Shown piece after piece: positions 6,470 to 13,035 of a stretch of 31,759 nucleotides of DNA (position 1 is its first letter; each line of letters begins with the position of its first letter). The position numbers and the translations under genes are program-made. The notes beneath the pieces are model-generated. The model saw nothing but the letters and a program-made list of their open reading frames with translations, had not been told where the DNA came from and ran no database searches. The stretch is taken from IMG/VR virus record IMGVR_UViG_3300030109_003008, positions 1 through 31,759 of that record. One strand, given 5' to 3'. The DNA is from a virus.

Positions 6470-6768
6470 TGTGTTTTCCTAAAGTGCCTGAGATGCCTTC
6501 AGCGGCAGAAATGCAAAAGCAACAACTAGAAACACAAAGAGCATTGCAACGTGATGCTGATGACAGAGCGGCTGGTGAACTTGCAGACGAAAGACGTAGA
6601 GCAAGAAGAACACAAATTAGACAAAGTGCTAGAAGAAGAGGGAGATCAAGTTTGATAACAAGAAGAGATATTGCTGGTGGATTGTTTGGAGCAACTGACA
6701 CAGGCGCGGCGGCTAACACAATTACTCCTTTGAATCCTGGCATAACTAATTCAATATCAAACTACTAA
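6469..6768 (+). CDS. Small arginine-rich protein upstream of portal
   Basis: A 99-residue protein starting MCFPKVPEMPSAAEMQKQQLE. The MCFxxPxMP start is a pattern I associate with small structural proteins next to podovirus portals. A helical, highly charged centre (ERRRARRTQIRQSARRRGRSSLITRRD, residues about 42-68) gives way to a glycine/alanine/asparagine-rich C-terminus. Likely a minor virion protein; no enzyme motif is visible. It is coupled to the upstream gene by TAATG, and the portal ATG follows six bases after its stop. Confidence 0.65.
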   Translation: MCFPKVPEMPSAAEMQKQQLETQRALQRDADDRAAGELADERRRARRTQIRQSARRRGRSSLITRRDIAGGLFGATDTGAAANTITPLNPGITNSISNY

Positions 6769-6773
6769 CAGAT

Positions 6774-8288
6774 ATGGAACAATTTATTGCAAAGGCCTAC
6801 AAACTGGCCAAAAATGCTAGAGAAATACACGAAGACGAGATCTCTGAAGCATACAAATATACAAGACCTAACAGAGACATCTACAGAGCAGACAACAACA
6901 AGACAGACAGAACAAAGATATATGATTCAACTGCTGTTGATGGTGTGCAGAATCTAGTATCAACAATCTTAAATTTATTAATACCACAATCAAGCCAATG
7001 GGCAACGCTGTCAGTCAGAGAAGACATCAAAGAACGTGTGGCGTCAGATGTAAAAAAAGCACTGGATGTTGCAAACAGAACAGTGTTTAAAACAATCAAA
7101 GATTCAAACTTCTATGTTGCGGCGTCAGAAGCATTGACAGATGCTATCATATCTGGTTGCGGTTGTATTGGTACATATGAAGACCAAGACGTCAATTTCA
7201 TAGCAATACCAAGTTATCAATTATATTTTTTAGACAACGCCAAAGGCGAGATAGACACAGTATTCAGAGAACACGAACTTACAGGACAATACATCATAGA
7301 AAAATACGGTGAAGTGTTGGACGAAGACATGCGTCAGTCATGCACAGAAGACCCATACAAGAAACACAAAGCACTTGAAAGTTGTTTCCGTATGCCAAAT
7401 GAAACGGATTATACCTACGTGGTGCAAATAGGCAAGGACAACAAGATCATGGAGATGAGAAAAATGCCAGTGCCTATGTTTACAGTTTTTAGATTTGGCA
7501 AGACAGTGGGAGACACATGGGGTGCCAGTCCAATCAGAGAAGCGTTACCACACATTAGAGTTGTAAATGAAGCACAATTCTTGTTCATGCAGAGTGCGGC
7601 ATACCTATCAATGGGTGCTTGGATGGTGTCAAGTGACACAGCGGTTAACTTCAGCAACATGAGATTGAATCCAGGTGATGTTATCACTGTTGACAGTGAA
7701 CTTAAACCTGTGCCATTCCCAGGACAGTTGAATGTTACAGAAGCAACAATACAGGATCATAGAACACAGATAAGAAGAATGTTGTTCAACGATGTTATAT
7801 TACCACCAGAAGAATCAAAATACCAAACTGCCACAGAAATACAGACTAGGCAAGCGGAGTTCTATCGTAGGTTAGGCCCATATGGTCTTAGACTAGAAGC
7901 AGAATTCTTAAAACCTGTTGTTGGTAATCTTATTGTAAGATTGCAACAAAGAGGTGAAGTTGAAGATTTCGTCATAGACGGACAACAGTTTGAATTGGTA
8001 GTGAACAGTGCAGTCAAGAGAGGTATTGCATTAACAGAAATACAAAGAGACTTACAGTTGTTATCAACAATACAACAACTAGGTCCAGAAGCAATGGCGA
8101 ATGTGAACACACAGAAACTTGCTAGAAAAATTTTACGAGATGGAGACATGTCACCAGAGGCGGTGCGTAGCGAAAGTGAAGTAGAAGAACTACTACAACA
8201 AGCACAGCAACAACAACAAGCGATACAATTACAAGAAGCCGCTAGAGCAATCGCTGGTCAGAATCCAGATCCTAATACACCTGCGTAA
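6774..8288 (+). CDS. Portal (head-tail connector) protein, T7 gp8-like
   Basis: A 504-residue protein that forms the dodecameric ring at the head vertex, the channel for DNA and the base for the tail. Typical features of the T7-type head-tail connector family are visible: ISEAYKYTRPNRDIY near the N-terminus, TAVDGVQNLVSTILNLLIPQSSQWATL (about 53-79), FRFGKTVGDTWGASPIREALPHIRVVNEAQ (about 238-267), and TATEIQTRQAEFYRRLGP (about 350-367). A glutamine-rich tail (LLQQAQQQQQAIQLQEA) ends the protein. Length is close to T7 gp8 (536). A Bbp19-like gene and scaffold follow. Confidence 0.92.
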   Translation: MEQFIAKAYKLAKNAREIHEDEISEAYKYTRPNRDIYRADNNKTDRTKIYDSTAVDGVQNLVSTILNLLIPQSSQWATLSVREDIKERVASDVKKALDVANRTVFKTIKDSNFYVAASEALTDAIISGCGCIGTYEDQDVNFIAIPSYQLYFLDNAKGEIDTVFREHELTGQYIIEKYGEVLDEDMRQSCTEDPYKKHKALESCFRMPNETDYTYVVQIGKDNKIMEMRKMPVPMFTVFRFGKTVGDTWGASPIREALPHIRVVNEAQFLFMQSAAYLSMGAWMVSSDTAVNFSNMRLNPGDVITVDSELKPVPFPGQLNVTEATIQDHRTQIRRMLFNDVILPPEESKYQTATEIQTRQAEFYRRLGPYGLRLEAEFLKPVVGNLIVRLQQRGEVEDFVIDGQQFELVVNSAVKRGIALTEIQRDLQLLSTIQQLGPEAMANVNTQKLARKILRDGDMSPEAVRSESEVEELLQQAQQQQQAIQLQEAARAIAGQNPDPNTPA

Positions 8289-8293
8289 CACTG

Positions 8294-8301
8294 TATAAAT
8301 A
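8294..8301 (+). promoter_or_regulatory. Late-promoter-like TATAAATA before Bbp19-like/scaffold genes
   Basis: TGTATAAATACAAC, a full T4-type late octamer, stands in the 50-base gap after the portal gene and 38 bases before ATG 8339. No -35-like hexamer is visible at the expected distance. Confidence 0.55.
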
Positions 8302-8338
8302 CAACTGAACATAACTTAACAATAACAGAACGCAAACT

Positions 8339-8572
8339 ATGAAAACCACAAGACAGATCCAACAACATTATCGTCAGGTATTTGAATCACCTGCAGGACA
8401 AGCCGTAATAGAAGATTTAGAAAGAGTAGTGAACCAAACACGTGTTAGTTCAGACTCGCCAAATCCATATTCAGCGGTATACATCATTGGCCAACAGCAG
8501 TTGATAAGAAGGATACGTAACATGATGAAGGAGACTAGTGCCGTTCAAAATAACAAGGAGCATATAATCTAA
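8339..8572 (+). CDS. Bbp19-like small phage protein
   Basis: A 77-residue protein (MKTTRQIQQHYRQVFESPAGQAVIEDLERVV...). The pattern F-x-S-P-A-G-Q-x-V-I-x-D-L-E-R followed by A-x-x-x-x-G-Q-x-x-L-I-x-R-I matches my memory of the Bbp19-like family, found beside portal and scaffold genes in podoviruses. Its molecular role is not settled; a virion assembly role is likely from position. The ribosome site is weak. Its stop overlaps the scaffold start by TAATG. Confidence 0.6.
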   Translation: MKTTRQIQQHYRQVFESPAGQAVIEDLERVVNQTRVSSDSPNPYSAVYIIGQQQLIRRIRNMMKETSAVQNNKEHII

Positions 8573-9342
8573 TGGCTGAAGAAACACAGACACAAGAACA
8601 AGCACCAGTAGAAAACACAAACACTGGTCTTCTAGAAACAACACAAGAACAGGTGCAACCAGACACAAGTCAAGCAACAACGCCAGAACAAACAGAGGCG
8701 GATGCGAGACCTGAATGGTTACCAGAAAAATTCAAGACTGGCGAGGACCTAGCAAAATCCTACAGCGAACTTGAAAAGAAAATGACCAACCACGTACCCA
8801 AGGAATATGATTTCAGCGTGACCAAAGAGATTGGATTAGCGGACTTCCCAGAAGACCTTACACAAGAAGTCACTGACGTGTTCAAGAAGGCAAACTTCTC
8901 ACAGGGACAGGTCAAGACAGCACTTGCACTCTACAGTGATCAATTGGCAAAGATACAGGACCAAATGCAGAACGCACCAAGGACTGATCTAGGCAAGGAA
9001 GAATCAGCATTGAAGACACAATGGGGTGATCAATACGACAACAGGTTACAGGCAGTGAAGAAATTTGCAAACACACTACCTGAACGTGTGTTGAACGTGC
9101 CACTGGTTGACAGTGCAGAAGGTATCATGTATCTAGAACAGATAATGGAAGCGGGCAGGATGCCAAATCCAATACAGAACAACACTGTGATAGGCAAGCA
9201 AGATCCAATAGAGATCAGAGAAGAGATACAGAAGATGAGGGGCGACCCAAAGATGAAGTTACCTCCTGGAGATCCATTGGGCGACGCACACCAACAGAGA
9301 CTATACGCACTATACGAGAAACTAGACAGACTAGAGAAGTAG
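8572..9342 (+). CDS. Capsid assembly scaffolding protein, T7 gp9-like
   Basis: A 256-residue acidic protein with a Gln/Thr/Glu-rich, probably disordered first third. The segment PEWLPEKFKTGEDLAKSYSELEKK (about residues 43-66) is characteristic of scaffolding proteins of T7-like marine phages. The C-terminal part is helical and ends in LYALYEKLDRLEK. Scaffold directs capsid protein into the prohead and leaves before DNA enters. Unlike in T7, the capsid gene does not follow: 5 kb of accessory genes lie between. Confidence 0.85.
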   Translation: MAEETQTQEQAPVENTNTGLLETTQEQVQPDTSQATTPEQTEADARPEWLPEKFKTGEDLAKSYSELEKKMTNHVPKEYDFSVTKEIGLADFPEDLTQEVTDVFKKANFSQGQVKTALALYSDQLAKIQDQMQNAPRTDLGKEESALKTQWGDQYDNRLQAVKKFANTLPERVLNVPLVDSAEGIMYLEQIMEAGRMPNPIQNNTVIGKQDPIEIREEIQKMRGDPKMKLPPGDPLGDAHQQRLYALYEKLDRLEK

Positions 9343-9343
9343 T

Positions 9344-9919
9344 ATGAGTGGCGTGGCCAACAGCACAGATCTACGTGACTACGTGCAGGTGTATCAGAAC
9401 CTGCTGAAGCCAGAGACCTGTGCAAAAATCATTGAATGGGCGGACCAGCAACCTGACGCTGACAGCGGTTGGGACGGTTGGGAAGTGGCCAAGTCCGCCG
9501 TTTCAAACACAGAGAACGAGGTCACCAAGCACAGGAAGTGTGATTTCACTATGATGAATGAACACAGGGGCGTTTGTGTTGATCAGATAGAGCAGGCCAT
9601 ATACCACATACAACAGACCTATCCATACCATCATGGCACCACAGCACACACAGGCATACAGATCATGCGTTATGGCGAAGGACACTACTTTGAAGAACAC
9701 ATAGATCACTATGGTGGTGCGGAGCGTATACTTTCTATGAGCATATATCTCAACGACCAATACACTGGCGGTGAGTTAACTTTCTGGCAGGACAAATTAC
9801 AACACAGCAACATGCACACAGGTGATGCAGTGGTGTTTCCCAGCAACCTGTGTTTCCCACACGAGGTCAAACCAGTGTTGTTGGGCACTAGATATGTGAT
9901 TGTTGTATGGCTGTTGTAA
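9344..9919 (+). CDS. 2-oxoglutarate/Fe(II) dioxygenase, prolyl-4-hydroxylase-like
   Basis: A 191-residue enzyme of the P4H-type 2OG-Fe(II) oxygenase superfamily, which hydroxylates a peptide or other substrate with O2 and 2-oxoglutarate. The iron-binding triad is visible: HID (H119, D121) and H173 in CFPHEVKPV. R183 in GTRYVIVVW is the expected 2-oxoglutarate anchor. TGGELTFWQDK and GDAVVFPS are typical strands around the site. Such genes are common auxiliary genes in marine cyanophages. The substrate is unknown; this phage has a 15-proline virion-region protein, but any link is speculation. GC of a sampled 60-base stretch is about 53%, above the capsid gene (about 38%). Confidence 0.85.
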   Translation: MSGVANSTDLRDYVQVYQNLLKPETCAKIIEWADQQPDADSGWDGWEVAKSAVSNTENEVTKHRKCDFTMMNEHRGVCVDQIEQAIYHIQQTYPYHHGTTAHTGIQIMRYGEGHYFEEHIDHYGGAERILSMSIYLNDQYTGGELTFWQDKLQHSNMHTGDAVVFPSNLCFPHEVKPVLLGTRYVIVVWLL

Positions 9920-10014
9920 AGAAATGCAAACGTGATCTACTGTGGACTGTGTATCACACAGTGCTGGTGGCGGAATTGGCCATAGTCATAGTGCTGTTGT
10001 ATCTTCAGATCTAG
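9907..10014 (+). CDS. Single-span membrane micro-protein (holin candidate)
   Basis: A 35-residue frame, MAVVKKCKRDLLWTVYHTVL..., overlapping the end of the oxygenase gene by 13 bases. A basic N-terminus (KKCKR) is followed by about 23 hydrophobic residues ending LAIVIVLLYLQI, a clear transmembrane helix with an inside-positive start. There is no good ribosome site, so translation would depend on coupling. A pinholin-like or regulatory lysis role is possible, since no other holin or endolysin is recognised. It could also be a chance frame, although long unbroken hydrophobicity with a charged start is uncommon by chance. Confidence 0.45.
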   Translation: MAVVKKCKRDLLWTVYHTVLVAELAIVIVLLYLQI

Positions 10015-10100
10015 AATGGGTCATCCCCTAGCAGATCTTACCAAAAAAAATTTGTTTTCAGAATGGGTCAAACGCTAGGCGCGATTACCAGAAAAAATCA
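10013..10100. repeat. Two imperfect direct repeats, 47-bp period
   Basis: AGAATGGGTCA occurs exactly at 10013-10023 and 10060-10070. After each copy comes CTAG-like sequence and then TTACCAAAAAA or TTACCAGAAAAAA. The pair fills the gap between the rightward oxygenase/micro-protein genes and the end of the leftward operon. No GC stem plus T run is visible, so it is not an obvious bidirectional terminator; a protein-binding site is possible. Confidence 0.55.
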
Positions 10101-10129
10101 CGAAAAATCCTGATTGTGCGGTAATACCA

Positions 10130-10483
10130 TTACTCGCTGTCTTGTTCATACTCTATCCATCTGTCAACAGCCGCCTTCATATCTTTGTCGTTGACATCGT
10201 AAGTTGCTTCATCTAGGAATATTGTTCCGTCTTCTTCATCAACTTCATCACTGTCATATGATTCCATATAACCAGCCGCCATACGATCACGGACCTGTTG
10301 TAATTGGTCAGGACAGGCTATCCTTCCTGTCTTAACGCTCGCGACATAGCGTTCGTCCGTAACGTCTACTACGGTGTAAAAATAGTCCGTGTAGGTTTTG
10401 TCGTAGGTGTGCTCAACCTTCACCATCTGTTTACCAGGCGGTAATGCTCCCAGGTTGGTAAATGTGCGTAGTTTACTCATCAT
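10130..10483 (-). CDS. Unknown acidic protein, third gene of minus operon
   Basis: A 117-residue protein starting MMSKLRTFTNLGALPPGKQMVKVEHTYDKTYTDYFYTVVDV. The first half looks like a small beta sheet; the second half is strongly acidic (YDSDEVDEEDGTIFLDEATYDVNDKD). The start ATG overlaps the upstream stop as ATGA, so translation is coupled. No family is recognised. Acidic, beta-rich small proteins in such early operons are often DNA mimics or host-takeover inhibitors, but nothing here proves that. Confidence 0.65.
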   Translation of the reverse strand: MMSKLRTFTNLGALPPGKQMVKVEHTYDKTYTDYFYTVVDVTDERYVASVKTGRIACPDQLQQVRDRMAAGYMESYDSDEVDEEDGTIFLDEATYDVNDKDMKAAVDRWIEYEQDSE

Positions 10484-10755
10484 CTACCCCGCTCTATGTC
10501 AGCCAGTCTACGCTTACAACCAGCGATCAATAACTTGCGCCATTTGTTTGGTTCCTTGTCAGATTCAACGATGATGGTGCTAGTGTCGCCATCCCTGTTG
10601 TAGGTAGTGTATGCTGATGTGACCCCAACTCCTTCATCGTGTATGATGTGTGTGACGTAGGGGTCTGTGTTTACATATTCTTGCCAGGCCGCGGGATCTG
10701 TTTCTGCCAGTTTAGCGGCTTCAGATCTAGTCAGCCATTTTGTTTGTTTTGTCAT
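10480..10755 (-). CDS. Unknown small protein, second gene of minus operon
   Basis: A 91-residue protein starting MTKQTKWLTRSEAAKLAETDPAAWQEYVN, with a good ribosome site AAAGGAGC. The N-terminal helix is followed by a beta-like centre (VTSAYTTYNRDGDTSTIIVESDKE) and a basic end (WRKLLIAGCKRRLADIERGR). LTRSEAAKLAETDPAAW has some resemblance to the start of small DNA-binding proteins, but no complete helix-turn-helix is seen. Function unknown. Confidence 0.65.
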   Translation of the reverse strand: MTKQTKWLTRSEAAKLAETDPAAWQEYVNTDPYVTHIIHDEGVGVTSAYTTYNRDGDTSTIIVESDKEPNKWRKLLIAGCKRRLADIERGR

Positions 10756-10781
10756 AACGTGCTCCTTTTGTTTATGTTACA

Positions 10782-11189
10782 TTACTTGCGTAAATTAGTC
10801 AACCTTTCTTCATACCAGAAATGACGGTTTTCCTTTGTTCCTTGCTTGGCCGCCCTTACTTCATACATACTATCTCGCTCAGGTTGTTGCTTGGCCAGTT
10901 CTTCAGCCTTGGCCCAGTCCTTTACCATCTGTTCTGCTGATCTAGTGTCCGCGGGTTTTTTTATGGTAAATGCGTCTTTGTCTTTGGCCAGTATCTCAGA
11001 GCGTAAATCAGATAATAGCCATTCATATTGCTTGTTTGGTGATACGTAAAAACTCCACTTCAATAGGTGATAACGTTCCATCAGATCGCGATTCAACCAC
11101 TGCGTTGTTTCATCACAATCTTTACACTCTTTTATAGTGCTTTTACGTATTATGCGACGCCATTGTTGTATACTTGTAATCTGTGCCAT
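10782..11189 (-). CDS. Unknown 135-residue protein, first gene of minus operon
   Basis: Begins MAQITSIQQWRRIIRKSTIKECKDCDETTQWLNRDLMERY. It is a charged, tryptophan-rich helical protein with one ECKDCD Cys pair near residues 21-26. No family is recognised. The ATG lies only nine bases after a minus-strand ATAAATA and no Shine-Dalgarno sequence is visible, so the mRNA could be leaderless. The operon of three leftward genes is the only minus-strand set in the genome, and it starts at the edge of the repeat-rich region, suggesting control separate from the virion genes. Confidence 0.65.
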   Translation of the reverse strand: MAQITSIQQWRRIIRKSTIKECKDCDETTQWLNRDLMERYHLLKWSFYVSPNKQYEWLLSDLRSEILAKDKDAFTIKKPADTRSAEQMVKDWAKAEELAKQQPERDSMYEVRAAKQGTKENRHFWYEERLTNLRK

Positions 11190-11198
11190 TTACTAGTG

Positions 11199-11205
11199 TA
11201 TTTAT
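11199..11205 (-). promoter_or_regulatory. ATAAATA promoter of the leftward operon
   Basis: The minus strand reads AGCATAAATACAC, identical over 13 bases to the plus-strand copy at 11953-11965. It lies just before ATG 11189. The two copies point outward from the 750-bp repeat region, so they form a divergent pair. Confidence 0.55.
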
Positions 11206-11462
11206 GCTAATGTGTTTACAGACTGCTTGAATGTGAGTTTGGTAATGCCGCCCATACCAGGTTGCGTAAGAGTTTGGTTGATTTGGTGTGTTTGGTCGTT
11301 TGGTCTAGCAGGAGCACGGACCTTACCATTACCAGATTTGGTAATCGCCGTAGATAATTGTAGTGTGTTTATGGATGTTGGCTGACTTGGTCGTTATGGT
11401 TGTTGCGGTAAAGCATAGTAGAGCCACCGTGTGAATGATACAGCCAACCGCTTAAAGGTTTA

Positions 11463-11552
11463 CCAGAGTAGGCCACCGTAGGCACCATTCAGCCAGATTG
11501 GGCCAGAGTAGGCCAGCCAGGGTCAGATTGGGCCAACCTCAACCAGGGTCAG
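11463..11552. repeat. Iteron-like GC-rich degenerate repeats
   Basis: Three different short repeats are interleaved here, each present twice: CCAGAGTAGGCCA (40 bp apart), CAGATTGGGCCA (30 bp apart) and CCAGGGTCAG (26 bp apart). All share the core CCAGnnTnGG and the GGCCA word, so they look like diverged copies of one binding site. Confidence 0.65.
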
Positions 11553-11954
11553 GGGGCCTTAGATAGGTTGGGTCTACGGTAACACTCTACCTACCCAGAT
11601 AATTGGGCCACAACCTTTGGTAAAGTGTTACCCTAGGCCCACGCTTGATGCGAACCACGTCAGGGCCACGAAGGTGATCAGGGCCAGGGCCGTGAGCACA
11701 TATATATAATTCATACTAGAGTATAGCACGATCCTAGAATTTGGTCAACCAGATAGTTTGGTAAAGTTGGCGACAGTAGGCCCCACAAAAACTGCAAGAT
11801 TGGTAATATGTAGTAACTTCCATTTTCCACGGCCATCGTTTAAGTTAACCGTTCTGACAGTAAATACAGTTAGGCCCACGGGTGCAATACTCCTCTTGAC
11901 GAGGCGCCATATAGTAGTTGCATCCAGGGCCAACTCCAGCCAGTCAGCACCAGC

Positions 11955-11961
11955 ATAAATA
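11955..11961 (+). promoter_or_regulatory. ATAAATA promoter before HNH-like and basic-protein operon
   Basis: CAGCATAAATACAC lies 17 bases before ATG 11979, with GAAGGAGA in between. A start about six bases after the motif would give a very short leader that still contains the ribosome site. It is the rightward partner of the divergent copy at 11199. Confidence 0.55.
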
Positions 11962-11978
11962 CACGGAAGGAGATCACA

Positions 11979-12329
11979 ATGAACACCAAAAAAATTTTAC
12001 GCAAATACAAGGGTGCGGACAAGTCTAGGCCCGCCATGTGGAAGACAGGCACGGACCCACAGCGCCATGCCCAATACCGTGCATGGATGCTGAAGAAGAC
12101 ACAGGCCAGATACAGGGACGAGGCATGGTCGTTGACCTTTGAGGACTTTGAACAGTTATGGTCAGGCAGATGGTTCATGCGGGGCAGGGACGGCCTATGG
12201 TTGACCAGGGTGGACAACACACGTGCATGGAGCAAGGCCAACTGCAGGTTGGCCACACGTAGCAGACATTTTAAACATGTATTAAAAAACTACAAGGGAC
12301 TTAAATACTCAAAAACAAAACACTTTTAG
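11979..12329 (+). CDS. HNH-like nuclease/DNA-binding protein (divergent)
   Basis: A 116-residue basic protein. The segment HAQYRAWMLKKTQARYRDEAWSLTFEDFEQLW followed by LWLTRVDNTRAWSKANCRLATRSRHF aligns by eye with phage HNH-type proteins carrying RIDNxxGYxPxNCRWATxxEQ. The Asp-Asn and Asn-Cys-Arg positions are kept (VDN, ANCRLAT). A canonical catalytic His pair is not obvious, so it may bind DNA or be a weakened nuclease. It starts directly beside the candidate origin behind GAAGGAGA. A nicking role in replication or transcription, or a homing endonuclease remnant, are both possible. Confidence 0.5.
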   Translation: MNTKKILRKYKGADKSRPAMWKTGTDPQRHAQYRAWMLKKTQARYRDEAWSLTFEDFEQLWSGRWFMRGRDGLWLTRVDNTRAWSKANCRLATRSRHFKHVLKNYKGLKYSKTKHF

Positions 12330-12340
12330 GAGGACTCACG

Positions 12341-12409
12341 ATGCACAAGAAAGGCAAGAAGCACAAGAAAAAAGGCGGAAAACGTGGCGGCAAGAAAAGA
12401 AGAGGTTGA
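12341..12409 (+). CDS. 22-residue polybasic peptide
   Basis: ATG 12341 follows an almost ideal ribosome site (AGGAGG at 12328-12333, spacing 7) and encodes MHKKGKKHKKKGGKRGGKKRR-G. Thirteen of 22 residues are Lys or Arg, with two His and no acidic residue. It overlaps the GTG start of the next gene. The strong ribosome site argues for real translation. A DNA- or RNA-condensing peptide, or a translated leader for the next gene, are the main possibilities. Confidence 0.55.
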   Translation: MHKKGKKHKKKGGKRGGKKRRG

Positions 12410-12752
12410 TTGGGCGAGTTACTTCGCTTCAATAGTCAGCGTGTGTCCATGGTCAAAAGCATATTGGCACAAGCAGAAGATTGAGGTGTGTGACTGGCAG
12501 GGAGAACACACAATCAAACCACTTGGCCGTGTAGTGGCCAGGATGTACTTGCACAGGAGGGCCAGTGCAAGGCAGTTGAAAAAGTTCATGGAAAGATTCA
12601 ACTGTGAGAGGCCAAAGGAGGAATGGCTGTATAGCCACCCAAGATTTGGCGGGCACTCAACACCAGTGGGTGTGCTGATACAACAGGATCACGCACTGCT
12701 GACTAAGATAAGGAAACAGAATGACAAAAAAGATACCAAAAGGCTTCCATAG
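12384..12752 (+). CDS. Unknown 122-residue protein
   Basis: Starts at GTG 12384 (MAARKEEVDWASYFASIVSVCPWSKAYW), with AAGGCGGA upstream. The WASYF-SI-SVCPWS-AYWxxxIEVCDW stretch near the N-terminus looks conserved; I recall similar hypothetical proteins in marine phages but cannot name a function. The middle is basic (RRASARQLKKFMERFNCERPKEEW), and the C-terminus ends NDKKDTKRLP. It overlaps the next small gene by 32 bases. No catalytic motif is seen. Confidence 0.65.
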   Translation: MAARKEEVDWASYFASIVSVCPWSKAYWHKQKIEVCDWQGEHTIKPLGRVVARMYLHRRASARQLKKFMERFNCERPKEEWLYSHPRFGGHSTPVGVLIQQDHALLTKIRKQNDKKDTKRLP

Positions 12753-12900
12753 GACCAAGTCAGGAAGGATAGCACGTAAAGGCCTGTATTACTATGCTAA
12801 CAAGAGACGGAAAGCAGGCAAGAAACCAATCAAAAAAGGCAGACCAGGTTACGTCACGAGGGCGGCAGTGACCAGATCAGCCAGAACAGCGAGGAGTTAG
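12721..12900 (+). CDS. Small basic protein, 59 residues
   Basis: MTKKIPKGFHRTKSGRIARK followed by GLYYYANKRRKAGKKPIKKG. It has about 21 Lys/Arg and no acidic residue. The HRTKSGRIARKGLYYYANKRRKAG pattern resembles small basic proteins of marine phages that I recall as hypothetical or DNA-binding. The ribosome site AAGGA lies six bases before the ATG. It probably binds nucleic acid, perhaps packed with DNA in the head or bound to the genome during infection. Confidence 0.6.
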   Translation: MTKKIPKGFHRTKSGRIARKGLYYYANKRRKAGKKPIKKGRPGYVTRAAVTRSARTARS

Positions 12901-12903
12901 ACG

Positions 12904-13035
12904 ATGGCAAGACCAAAAGGCAGAAAACTTTCACCAAAACAGATGAAGATAGCAAAGGCGGCACCACCTTTCAACAGGATCACGGGCAGGGACTTTGCTG
13001 TGCTGAGAACAGGCAGGAAGAAAAAGAAGAGATAA
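12904..13035 (+). CDS. Small basic protein, 43 residues
   Basis: MARPKGRKLSPKQMKIAKAA then PPFNRITGRDFAVLRTGRKKKKR. The ribosome site GAGGAG at 12891-12896 is well placed. About 16 of 43 residues are Lys/Arg, with a single Asp. The LSPKQxKIAKAAPPFNxITGxDF core looks like a conserved small phage motif; the function is unknown. Its stop overlaps the next ATG (TAATG). Confidence 0.6.
   Translation: MARPKGRKLSPKQMKIAKAAPPFNRITGRDFAVLRTGRKKKKR

Larger units (their letters stand above)
11206..11978. other. Repeat-rich intergenic region, candidate replication origin
   Basis: About 770 bp without a convincing gene; frames seen on either strand are short or shadows of the gene at 11979. Two sampled 60-base lines (11461-11580) are about 58-60% GC against about 40% elsewhere. 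They contain degenerate repeats: CCAGAGTAGGCCA at 11463-11475 and 11503-11515, CAGATTGGGCCA at 11494-11505 and 11524-11535, CCAGGGTCAG at 11517-11526 and 11543-11552. TTTGGTAA occurs four times (11238, 11337, 11616, 11757). A TATATATAAT tract follows at 11701-11710. Iteron-like repeats beside an AT tract resemble a replication origin; a transcription control region is the alternative. Confidence 0.5.

Noticed and set aside
11745-12256. Frames in the candidate origin (11745-11933 minus, 11758-11958 plus, 11870-12256 minus)
   Set aside because: The longer minus frame is opposite the HNH-like gene and none has a ribosome site or protein-like composition.
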